A stretch of DNA of 39,624 nt from a virus: IMG/VR virus record IMGVR_UViG_3300005264_000074, positions 1 to 39,624 of that record. The stretch is one strand, 5' to 3'. The translations under genes were made by a program, and so were the position numbers. Below the pieces are notes generated by a model that saw only the letters and a program-made list of their open reading frames with translations, was not told the origin of the DNA and did not search any database. Positions 23,278 through 31,095 of the stretch are shown piece by piece (position 1 is the first letter of the stretch; every line of letters begins with the position of its first letter).

Positions 23278-23849
23278 TGCAAAAGCTTAATTTACAAGAA
23301 GTAGAAAATAAGGTAGTTAATTGGTCTTCAGATAGAGGGATATTAACTAATGGTAATGCAGTAACTCAATGTATGAAATTAATGAGTGAGATGGGTGAGC
23401 TGGCAGATAACCTTATTAAAGGCAGAGATGTTAAAGATGATATAGGTGATTGTTTTGTTCTGTTAGTTAATATAGCTAGACTTAAAGGAACCACACTAGA
23501 AGAGTGTGCTAATATTGCTTATGAAGATATCAAAGACCGTAAAGGGTTCTTAAATGAACAAGGCAATTTTATTAAAGATACAACTGAGGGTTATGATGAA
23601 TTACTTATGGAATTTGAAAATAAACAAGATAATAATTTTGAACCTAAGATAAGAGAGGTTATTATTAATAGGATGCCTGGAGGCTTCGGTGACCTTAGTA
23701 TTATGATAAAGCTTAGTGATGAGTCTGAAGAAATTTTTGATTTTGTTTCTTATAATAATAATACCATACCAGATAAACTTAATCTATTTATAGGTAAAAC
23801 TTTAACTCGGTTTAAATCTTACTTAATAACTATTGGGAGTGTAGGATAA
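23277..23849 (+). CDS. MazG-like nucleotide pyrophosphohydrolase
   Basis: A 190-residue protein. The first 105 residues are a MazG-type all-helical domain: MKLMSEMGELADNLIKG (E38, E41 as metal ligands) and KDDIGDCFVLLVNIARL (D55, D58). Such enzymes cleave NTPs or dNTPs to monophosphates and in phages may tune nucleotide pools or (p)ppGpp signalling. The remaining 85 residues (about 106-190; IREVIINRMPGGFGDLSIMI) are a separate beta-rich domain that I do not recognise. It sits between the HTH gene and the DnaQ-like gene with overlapping stops and starts. Confidence 0.75.
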   Translation: MQKLNLQEVENKVVNWSSDRGILTNGNAVTQCMKLMSEMGELADNLIKGRDVKDDIGDCFVLLVNIARLKGTTLEECANIAYEDIKDRKGFLNEQGNFIKDTTEGYDELLMEFENKQDNNFEPKIREVIINRMPGGFGDLSIMIKLSDESEEIFDFVSYNNNTIPDKLNLFIGKTLTRFKSYLITIGSVG

Positions 23850-24415
23850 TGAAAACTTTATATATAGATGTTGAGACAACGGGGCTTATTAAATATACTC
23901 ATGGTATTATAGAACTAGCTTATATTATAGAAGATGCTGAAGGCAATGAACTAACAAGAGGTGAACTTAAAATGAACCCTCTTACTTATAGTAAGCAAGT
24001 ATCTGATAAAGCTTTAGAAGTAAATGGCTATACAATAGAACAACTTAAAAAGCTACCTGATGCTAAAGAAGCTTGTTTAAAGTTTATATCAATTCTAAAT
24101 AAATATATAAATGATGAGGATAAATATAAACTAGTTGCCTATAATGCAGACTTTGATACGGGGTTCATTCAAACTTGGATGGATAAGCTAGTTCCTTCTA
24201 CTTACTGGAAACTAATCGACTATAAACACTTAGACCCTTTTGCTTTAGTTAAGTATCTACAGTTCTTTGGCAAGATTAATGTAGGTAAATCTCTAAGTTT
24301 AAGAGCTGTTGCTGAATATTATGGTATTGATTTAATACCTCACAAAGCTTCTAGTGATATAAATGCTACAAGAGAAATACATAAAATTTTAAGTAAGGTT
24401 TTAAAAGATGTTTAA
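23849..24415 (+). CDS. DnaQ-like DEDDh 3'-5' exonuclease
   Basis: A 188-residue RNase T/DnaQ superfamily exonuclease. Exo I is LYIDVETTGL (D7, E9), Exo II is VAYNADFDTGF (about 96-106, D101), and Exo III is PHKASSDINATREI (about 164-177), with the histidine of the DEDDh subtype and its aspartate. As the polymerase already has a proofreading domain, this enzyme probably acts in repair, recombination or host-DNA/RNA degradation. It overlaps the ligase gene by 8 nt. Confidence 0.85.
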   Translation: MKTLYIDVETTGLIKYTHGIIELAYIIEDAEGNELTRGELKMNPLTYSKQVSDKALEVNGYTIEQLKKLPDAKEACLKFISILNKYINDEDKYKLVAYNADFDTGFIQTWMDKLVPSTYWKLIDYKHLDPFALVKYLQFFGKINVGKSLSLRAVAEYYGIDLIPHKASSDINATREIHKILSKVLKDV

Positions 24416-24926
24416 TTTTATACCTCAATATAAAGGTAAAGACCTTAACGATGTAGTTACTAAGGCTAAAAAAGATAAATACTTTTCTGGTATTAAGTAT
24501 GATGGGAATTATGTGCAAATACATAAAGTTGGCAGTGAAGTTATGCTCTTTACTTCTGGTGGCAAGCCATTTAAGTTACTAGATATAGAGGCTGATTTGG
24601 TAAGACTAAACCCTAATGTAGATTTTATTCTTGAAGCTGAATATATAGGTCTTACAGACGGAAAGTTAGGTAGTAGAGGTAAATGTACTACTACAACTTG
24701 GAGGACTAACTATGCTAAAGGTTTATTAGGTAATGCTGGTAAAACACATTTTAAAGTATTTGATATTTTAATACCTTCTATGTCTTTTAGTCAAAGGTTA
24801 GAACAGATAGAAAATATAAAACTAGGTAATAATCTATCTTTAGTACAATTTGATGAAATGCCTTTAAAAGAAGCTATTAATTTTTCAAGCCATTTATGTG
24901 AGCAAGGTTGGGAAGGCAACTTTTAA
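24408..24926 (+). CDS. ATP-dependent DNA ligase, N-terminal part (truncated)
   Basis: The nucleotidyltransferase half of a small phage ligase. Motif I is KYDG (K30 would carry AMP), motif III FILEAEYIG (73-81), motif IIIa HFKVFDIL (114-121) and motif IV begins at GWEG (about 167-170). Then the frame stops after two more residues. Motif V, which should follow with an essential lysine, is absent, as is the join to the OB-fold domain found in another frame just downstream. At 172 residues it is well short of a whole ligase (about 250-350), so it is probably inactive in nick sealing, although self-adenylation could survive. Confidence 0.75.
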   Translation: MFNFIPQYKGKDLNDVVTKAKKDKYFSGIKYDGNYVQIHKVGSEVMLFTSGGKPFKLLDIEADLVRLNPNVDFILEAEYIGLTDGKLGSRGKCTTTTWRTNYAKGLLGNAGKTHFKVFDILIPSMSFSQRLEQIENIKLGNNLSLVQFDEMPLKEAINFSSHLCEQGWEGNF

Positions 24927-25152
24927 ATATAGTGATATTAACCCTAGTGATATAGGTAGTTTACTTTGTGTTAATAGCACTGGTATTGAGGTAGCGGTAG
25001 GTGGTTTAACACATAATCTAAAAAGTAAACCACCTAGCTATTTTATAGATAGAGTTATAGAAATGGCTTATGAGTCTATTGGTATTAATACATACTTACA
25101 GCCGAGATTTAAAAGGTTTAGAGATGATAAAACTAAAGAGGAAATTAATTAA
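24898..25152 (+). pseudogene. DNA ligase C-terminal (OB-fold) remnant, out of frame
   Basis: From GTG 24898, overlapping the truncated ligase in another frame, 84 codons read as the end of a ligase OB domain: DIGSLLCVNSTGIEVAVGGL (about 17-36), PPSYFIDRVIEMAYESIG (about 45-62) and TYLQPRFKRFRDDK (about 65-78). About 50-60 residues including motif V seem to be missing between the two parts, with a frame change at TTGGGAAGGC. It may be translated by coupling, but a split ligase lacking motif V would not be expected to work. Confidence 0.65.
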
Positions 25153-27332
25153 TGTTAAGAAATACACAGAAACTAATGTCGGATGCGAAATTTTATGAGT
25201 CCTATAGCAGACACACAGGAGATAGCTATGAGACTTGGACTCAATCAGTAAATAGAGTAAAAGCTATGCATAATATTAAATATGCTTCAGTAATGTCCCC
25301 ACAACTAGCTGAGCTAATTGATTATGCTATAAGTTATTATGATAATAAAGATATCTTAGGAGCTCAAAGAGCTTTACAGTTTGGAGGTGAACAACTACTT
25401 AATAAAAATGCTAAGATGTATAACTGTACCGCTTCTTATTGTAATAGGAGCGATTTCTTTAGTTCAGCTTTTTGGCTTATGTTATGTGGTTGTGGAGTTG
25501 GTTTTAGTGTTCAGAAACATCATATAGCTAAACTGCCTAATATATCAAAAAGAAAAGGACACGCTAAACCTTTTATAGTTAAGGACTCTATTGAGGGTTG
25601 GGCAGACTCAGTTAAAGTATTATTAGCTAGCTTCTTTGATGAAGATACTGAGTACAGAGGTAGAAAAATCTATTTTGATTTAACTAACATTAGACCTAAA
25701 GGTTCTGAAATATCTGGAGGTTTCAAAGCACCCGGTTCTGAGCCTTTAAGATTAGCCTTAGATAAAATAGAAAAACTACTTAAAGATGAATTAAATAAGG
25801 GAGCAACTAAACTTAGAACCATAGTAGCTTATGATATTATGATGTTTATAGCTGATGCAGTTATTGCTGGTGGTGTCCGCAGAGCTGCAACTATATGCTT
25901 ATTTTCTCATGATGATGAAGATATGATTAAAGCTAAAACTGGTGATTGGTTTGTTACTAACCCTCAAAGAGGTAGGAGTAATAACTCTGCAGTACTACTT
26001 AGAGACTCTACTAATTTTAGTGAGTTCGAAAGTATTATGAAATCAGTACAACACTTTGGAGAGCCAGGATTTGTTTGGGCAGATGACTTAGATATATTAT
26101 TTAACCCTTGTGTTGAGGTAGGTATGTATGGATATACTGAGGACGGTCGTAGTGGCTTCCAAATGTGTAATCTTACAGAAATTAATGGGGCTAAAGCTAC
26201 TACTAAAGAACATTTCTTTAATCAGTGTAAAGCTGCAGCTATATTAGGTACACTACAAGCTGGTTACACTGACTTTGGCTATCTTACAGATGCTACTGAA
26301 GAAATAGTTAATAGAGAAGCACTTATTGGGGTAGGTATTACTGGCTGGATGAATAATCCTGATATACTATTTAATAAGAGTATCCAGCAAAACGGGGCTA
26401 AGATAGTTAAATATTGGAATAAAGTTACTGCCGATTTAATTGGTATTAATCCAGCAGCAAGAACTACAGTAGTTAAACCATCTGGTAATACTTCAGTATT
26501 ATTAGGTACTGCTAGTGGTATTCACGGAGAACACTCACCAAGGTATATTCGCCATGTACAAATGAATAAAGAAGCAGAGGTAGCTAAATTAATAGCTAAA
26601 ACTAATCCAGAAATGGTTGAAACATCTGTATGGTCAGAATTAGATTATTCTATAGGTTTTCCTATTCAGCCTAAAGAAGGCTCCACCTATAAGAAAGACT
26701 TATTAGGGGTAAAACAATTAGAGTATGTAAAACTAGCTCAAGATAACTGGATTGAATATGGAACTAATAAAGAATTGTGTATCAAGCCATTCCTTAAGCA
26801 TAATGTATCTAATACTATTACAGTAGATGATTGGGAGAGTGTAACTAATTATATATATAAGAATAGATATTCTTTATGTGGAGTATCTTTACTATCTGCT
26901 GCTGGAGATAAAGCTTATCCACAAGCACCTTTCACTGAAGTATTAACCATGGAAGAGATTACAGCTAAGTATGGTGAAGTATCACTATTCACCTCAGCTC
27001 TAATTAGTTCAGGACTTTTAGCTTTTAATAACAACTTATGGACAGCTATAGATACTTGTTTAGGTTTTGGTGAGACACTAACTGAGGGTTCTACTACTTT
27101 ATTAAAGAGAGATTTTGTTAGAAGATTTAATAAGTTTTCTAGACATTTTAGCTCTAAAGAAGAGTGTGGAAACTGCTTAAAAGATGTGCATAATTTACAT
27201 AAGTGGTGGAGAATAACTAATAATGCCCAAGAGATTAATTGGTCGCAAGATCTAAGTAAGAAAGAGTTTGTAGAAGTTGGTACATTAACAGCTTCTGGGT
27301 GCTCTGGTGGTGCTTGTGAGCTGGAGTTTTAG
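25152..27332 (+). CDS. nrdJ: Adenosylcobalamin-dependent (class II) ribonucleotide reductase, monomeric RTPR type
   Basis: Reduces ribonucleotides to deoxyribonucleotides using a B12-generated thiyl radical. At 726 residues it matches the single-chain Lactobacillus-type enzyme. Active-site residues: C92 in MYNCTASYC (first redox Cys), C339 and E343 in QMCNLTEIN (radical Cys and catalytic Glu), C358 (second redox Cys), and a C-terminal shuttle pair CSGGAC six residues apart near the end. VVKPSGNTSVLLGTASGIHG (about 473-492) is the conserved substrate-binding loop. It needs cobalamin from the host or medium but no oxygen, so it works aerobically and anaerobically. It follows the ligase remnant with TAATG overlap. 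Confidence 0.92.
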   Translation: MLRNTQKLMSDAKFYESYSRHTGDSYETWTQSVNRVKAMHNIKYASVMSPQLAELIDYAISYYDNKDILGAQRALQFGGEQLLNKNAKMYNCTASYCNRSDFFSSAFWLMLCGCGVGFSVQKHHIAKLPNISKRKGHAKPFIVKDSIEGWADSVKVLLASFFDEDTEYRGRKIYFDLTNIRPKGSEISGGFKAPGSEPLRLALDKIEKLLKDELNKGATKLRTIVAYDIMMFIADAVIAGGVRRAATICLFSHDDEDMIKAKTGDWFVTNPQRGRSNNSAVLLRDSTNFSEFESIMKSVQHFGEPGFVWADDLDILFNPCVEVGMYGYTEDGRSGFQMCNLTEINGAKATTKEHFFNQCKAAAILGTLQAGYTDFGYLTDATEEIVNREALIGVGITGWMNNPDILFNKSIQQNGAKIVKYWNKVTADLIGINPAARTTVVKPSGNTSVLLGTASGIHGEHSPRYIRHVQMNKEAEVAKLIAKTNPEMVETSVWSELDYSIGFPIQPKEGSTYKKDLLGVKQLEYVKLAQDNWIEYGTNKELCIKPFLKHNVSNTITVDDWESVTNYIYKNRYSLCGVSLLSAAGDKAYPQAPFTEVLTMEEITAKYGEVSLFTSALISSGLLAFNNNLWTAIDTCLGFGETLTEGSTTLLKRDFVRRFNKFSRHFSSKEECGNCLKDVHNLHKWWRITNNAQEINWSQDLSKKEFVEVGTLTASGCSGGACELEF

Positions 27333-27333
27333 T

Positions 27334-27618
27334 ATGGCTACTGAGCAACAAATACAAAAGAAGATAACAACATACTTAGAGAGTCAAGGTTGTTACATAG
27401 TAAAGGTAATATCAGCTACTAAGGCTGGTGTTCCTGATATATTAGGCTGTTATGAGGGTGTGTTTTTTGGTATAGAAGTTAAGACACCTAAAACACGAAA
27501 CAATGTCTCTAAATTACAAGAGTATAACTTAGATAAAATACACTCTTGTGGAGGACATTCATTAGTTGCTTGGGGAGTCGAGCAAGTAGAAGATTTTTTG
27601 GGGGGTTTGTTGTGTTAA
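27334..27618 (+). CDS. VRR-NUC family endonuclease
   Basis: A 94-residue stand-alone VRR-NUC (PD-(D/E)XK fold) protein. Start MATEQQIQKKIT is taken at ATG 27334, one base after the reductase stop. Motifs: EQQIQKKITTYLES (helix with a metal-associated Glu), AGVPDILG (catalytic Asp), GIEVKTP (Glu and Lys of the E-x-K), and KLQEYNLDKIHSCGGHSLVA. Such phage proteins are structure-specific nucleases, thought to act on junctions or flaps in replication and recombination. The last codons run over a T6-G6 stretch. Confidence 0.8.
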   Translation: MATEQQIQKKITTYLESQGCYIVKVISATKAGVPDILGCYEGVFFGIEVKTPKTRNNVSKLQEYNLDKIHSCGGHSLVAWGVEQVEDFLGGLLC

Positions 27619-27797
27619 CAGAAGAAGAATTAGATGCTATTAATATGCAAGTACCATTAGCTATAAAATATTTAGTGGAAGCTACTACTAAGTTAATGGA
27701 ACACATAGATAGGTTAGAAGAAGAAAGAGATGTGTATAAAGAGAAGTTTGAAAATGAAGCCGAACTTAGACAACTAACTCAGCAGGATATGATATGA
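27612..27797 (+). CDS. Small coiled-coil protein (61 aa)
   Basis: Start taken at GTG 27612, behind a G6 run serving as a ribosome site and overlapping the nuclease stop by 7 nt. The 61-residue product has the stretch MEHIDRLEEERDVYKEKFEN in a continuous coiled coil. It overlaps the helicase gene by 4 nt (ATGA). It may be an accessory subunit of the adjacent helicase or nuclease; no family recognised. Confidence 0.6.
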   Translation: MLTEEELDAINMQVPLAIKYLVEATTKLMEHIDRLEEERDVYKEKFENEAELRQLTQQDMI

Positions 27798-29050
27798 AGC
27801 CTTATCCACACCAAATAGAATTTGCCAATAAGTGTTGGCAAATTCTAAAAGAAACTGGTTATGTTTATTTAGCAGGTAAGCCCAGAAGTGGTAAGACTTA
27901 TACTAGTATTCTTGTAGCTGAAACTAGCATTAAGATTAATAATGTGCTAGTCTTAACTAAAAAAGCTGCTATTTCTGGTTGGCATAAATTTATAGATAAT
28001 AACGACTCATTACGCCATAAATATACAGTAACTAATTATGAGCAAGTGGGTAAATGGGATAATACTAAACGCAAAGCTGTACTTAAGCTAAACCCTAAAG
28101 ACTATGATTTAGTTATTATTGATGAGTCTCACAATTTAGGTACTGTGGGTAAACCTAGTGGTAGATATAAAACTATTAAATCACTATGCTATAACTTACC
28201 TCATATACATCTTAGTGGTACAGCTATAGTTGAGAGTCCTAATAGTATATACCATCAAATGAGTATATCTAAATACAATCCTTTTAAGTTTAAAAACTTT
28301 TATGACTTTTTTAGAAAGTATGGTGAGCCTTATTATATTAAAGCTGCTGGTAGAGATATAGCTCAATATGATAGATTTAAGCCAGAACTATTAGGTGAGA
28401 TAAATAAATTTACAGTTTATATGACTCAAGAGGATGCAGGTATTAGTAAAGATGTTCAAGCATTAGATAAAGTACACTATGTGGAATTAAACGATAGCAC
28501 TAAGAAGCTGTATAATAAACTACAAAAAGATTGTATAGTTAAGATAGCCAAAACCATGTTTAAAGATAGAAGCATTAAAGACGAACTAGATTTAGTTTGT
28601 GATACTACTATGAAGCTAAGAACCTCTTTACACATGCTAGAGTCTGGAGTAGCTAAGATAGACGATAACTATATAGAATTAGGTAATACAGAAAAAATAG
28701 ATTATATTAAAAAGGAGTTTGGAGATGAAAAAGATATCGGTATCATGTGCCATTTTGTTGGTGAGCGTAGTTTATGCGCTAAACATTTTAAGCATGCCCA
28801 AATATACAGCTCAACCTCTCATGCTGAGGGAGTCGACCTTAGTCATCTTAAACATTTTATCATACTTAGCTCTGATTATTCTGGGAGTAAGTTTATACAA
28901 AGAAGGGATAGAATAGTTAATATTAATGGTAGTAATACAACCATAGTTAATCATATACTTGTTAAGAAAGCTATATCTGAACAAGCATATAAGAAAGTTA
29001 GTAAAAAGGAAGACTTTAACAACTCAACTTATGAAGCTACTACTATTTAG
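27794..29050 (+). CDS. SF2 helicase/ATPase (SNF2/DEAD-like)
   Basis: A 418-residue superfamily 2 helicase. Q-like start YPHQIEFANKCW, Walker A LAGKPRSGKT (26-35), motif Ia VLVLTKKAA, Walker B VIIDESH (107-113), motif III LSGTAI (about 139-144), and a C-terminal RecA-like domain with IMCHFVGE, a motif V-like SSTSHAEGVDLSHLKHFIIL and motif VI QRRDRIVNI. It resembles phage SNF2-like helicases such as T4 UvsW-type enzymes, which remodel replication or recombination intermediates. Last gene of the early arm; its stop codon is part of the hairpin shared with the converging late arm. Confidence 0.8.
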   Translation: MKPYPHQIEFANKCWQILKETGYVYLAGKPRSGKTYTSILVAETSIKINNVLVLTKKAAISGWHKFIDNNDSLRHKYTVTNYEQVGKWDNTKRKAVLKLNPKDYDLVIIDESHNLGTVGKPSGRYKTIKSLCYNLPHIHLSGTAIVESPNSIYHQMSISKYNPFKFKNFYDFFRKYGEPYYIKAAGRDIAQYDRFKPELLGEINKFTVYMTQEDAGISKDVQALDKVHYVELNDSTKKLYNKLQKDCIVKIAKTMFKDRSIKDELDLVCDTTMKLRTSLHMLESGVAKIDDNYIELGNTEKIDYIKKEFGDEKDIGIMCHFVGERSLCAKHFKHAQIYSSTSHAEGVDLSHLKHFIILSSDYSGSKFIQRRDRIVNINGSNTTIVNHILVKKAISEQAYKKVSKKEDFNNSTYEATTI

Positions 29051-29057
29051 TAGCTTC
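29033..29057. terminator. Hairpin shared by the converging arms
   Basis: GAAGCTACTA (29033-29042) pairs with TAGTAGCTTC (29048-29057) over a 5-nt loop. It includes the helicase stop codon on the plus strand and touches the stop of the minus-strand gene. There is no T-run on either side, so termination is plausible from position but not certain. Confidence 0.55.
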
Positions 29058-31095
29058 AATAAACAATCATTTCCCCGCTATCAGTAACTCCACCAAAGCC
29101 AGCATCAATAATTTGTTGTTTAACTTTTGGGTCTCTTAAATCTTTATATTTAGGTTTTCTTCCCAAAATCTTACTAATATCTTCAAAAGTAGCTAACTTT
29201 TCTTTTAGCACTTTCTTAAATAGTTTTTTATCTGTACCTACTTGTCTCTCTTTAGCTTTACTTAACTTTTCAAAATAATAAGTACCTTCACCTAAAGCAC
29301 CCTTAGATTTATGTGTTTCAGAACGGGAAGCTCTATATACTATAGGTGTATATTCTAACATTAAAGGTTTAATCTCAGCTTTAATAGCTGCACTTTCTTC
29401 TTTAGTTATAGCTTTTTGCTTAACTAAATCTTCAACAAAGTCCATAGGGTTGGTAGATTTTTTAATACTATTTTTAATAGCTTTTCTAATAAGAACACTT
29501 TTATATCTACTTCTACTATATAAAGGACTAAGAGTATCTAAAACAGTATTTAGTATTTTACTAGTTACACCTAAAGCATTGAGGTGGTCCATGCTACCCT
29601 CAGGGGTTATAACTGTAGCCATAAATTGGTCATTATGAAAATGCTTTTCAAACTCTTGAAGTATTGGCATAGCCATTTCTATATTATCAGAATTTATACC
29701 CTCCTTTTTAATATCTTTAATAACACCACCCCAATTAACTGCAAAGTCACTTTTAGTATTCTTTTTAATAATATCATCAAACAATTTATTATTTATAGTC
29801 TGTCTGTATTTATTAATTTCAGTCTTGATTAGAGCAGCATCTGAAGCGTCTAAATTCATGTCAAGAAAAGCATCTAATTTTTCTTTTATATTCCCCAAAA
29901 CCTTAGACGATTTATAAGACTTTTTAATGCTAGGTTTTCTTAATATGGCATTTATATTCTCTCTTATATCTAATGCTTGTCCTGCAGATATATTATCTTT
30001 TAAGTCAAACTTTATTTGTTTAATAGCAGTACCAAGACCTGCTGGGTCTGTTGCATAAACATTAGCTAACTCATCTAAACCCTCAGTTATATTTGCTGTA
30101 CTAAAAGTCCCAGCAGACTTGGCATCTATTTGGCTTTTCATAGCTCCAAATGTTTGTTTAGCTTGTATTAAATCTTGCTCATTAGCTACAAAAGGCTCTA
30201 ATATATTTTTACGGGCTTCTAATCTCGCACCATACTTACTAGCTAGTATAGGGTCGTCTTCTATAGTTCCCTTAAAGAATTTTTTAGCTAAGTCTATTCG
30301 TTCAGCTAAATTAATTACTTGGTCTTCTTTAGGTATATCTTTAAGTAGTTTAATAGCTTCAGTTTCACTTATTCTATTCTGATTAAGTTTAAGTAATATT
30401 TTTGCTTCTTTAGTTAGAGGGCCAGAATTAGAGAATATTTTATTTAATACTTTTATAGAAGCTCCACCTAAAACAGCTCCCATAATACCATCTTTAGTTG
30501 CTTGATTATAATCCTTATTACTACCGATAGCAGTAATAAAAGATATAGCTCCTGTGGAAGCTCCACCAGCAACGGCTCCAGCCCCTATCACTGGAGAATA
30601 AGAAAGCATCTCTCCTATTGTACTAGGGTGTATAATTTGGTCTGGATGCTCTTCATTATATCTTTCTGTAAAGTCACTAAGCATAGAAACAGCTTTATCA
30701 GTGGTCTCTTTCTCATTAGGTAATCCCGCTTCAGCTAAGCTATCATTTATAATTTTAGCTAATCCAGCTGTTGGTCGTCTCATACCTGCTACTACTTGTT
30801 CTCCTCCTTCAACTACACTTGTTACTTGTTGAGCTATGTCTTCATCAATAGCTTCTCCTTTTACGGGTTCTGGAGCTAAACTAGGCTCTGGAACGAAACC
30901 TTGTGGTTTCTGGTCGCTAATAGTTTCCATACCCATCAATACTTTCTCCCCCTCACTAAGTTGACCAACCTCCCAAGGTGCTTGACCTACGGGAAAACTT
31001 TGTGGCACTTCAACTGCTGGGCTTACTTCTGTTTCTTGGTTGATTTCCCAAGGTGCTTGGCCTACGGGAAAACTTAGTGGAATTTCTTCATTCAT
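29056..31095 (-). CDS. Large virion (ejection-type) protein with an ADP-ribosyltransferase-like C-terminus
   Basis: A 679-residue protein, last in the late operon. The N-terminus carries two copies of SFPVGQAPWE (about 8-17 and 33-42) in a Pro/Glu-rich disordered region. Residues about 165-215 are Gly/Ala-rich and hydrophobic (GAGAVAGGASTGAISFITAI), a possible membrane-inserting segment. A long helical region follows. The last 100 residues read IVYRASRSETHKSKGALGEG TYYFEK, then end AGFGGVTDSGEMIVY. This is the arrangement of ADP-ribosyltransferase-like domains: R in YRA, a G-x-G-x-Y-F strand, and a final Glu in G-x-G-EMIVY. Ejected phage proteins with such domains can modify host targets. The fold assignment is by eye and is tentative. 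Confidence 0.6.
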   Translation of the reverse strand: MNEEIPLSFPVGQAPWEINQETEVSPAVEVPQSFPVGQAPWEVGQLSEGEKVLMGMETISDQKPQGFVPEPSLAPEPVKGEAIDEDIAQQVTSVVEGGEQVVAGMRRPTAGLAKIINDSLAEAGLPNEKETTDKAVSMLSDFTERYNEEHPDQIIHPSTIGEMLSYSPVIGAGAVAGGASTGAISFITAIGSNKDYNQATKDGIMGAVLGGASIKVLNKIFSNSGPLTKEAKILLKLNQNRISETEAIKLLKDIPKEDQVINLAERIDLAKKFFKGTIEDDPILASKYGARLEARKNILEPFVANEQDLIQAKQTFGAMKSQIDAKSAGTFSTANITEGLDELANVYATDPAGLGTAIKQIKFDLKDNISAGQALDIRENINAILRKPSIKKSYKSSKVLGNIKEKLDAFLDMNLDASDAALIKTEINKYRQTINNKLFDDIIKKNTKSDFAVNWGGVIKDIKKEGINSDNIEMAMPILQEFEKHFHNDQFMATVITPEGSMDHLNALGVTSKILNTVLDTLSPLYSRSRYKSVLIRKAIKNSIKKSTNPMDFVEDLVKQKAITKEESAAIKAEIKPLMLEYTPIVYRASRSETHKSKGALGEGTYYFEKLSKAKERQVGTDKKLFKKVLKEKLATFEDISKILGRKPKYKDLRDPKVKQQIIDAGFGGVTDSGEMIVY

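Noticed and set aside
27546-27611. Longer N-terminus (MWRTFISCLGS) for the small coiled-coil protein
   Set aside because: It overlaps the nuclease motif region in another frame; the GTG at 27612 with a G-rich ribosome site and minimal overlap is preferred.
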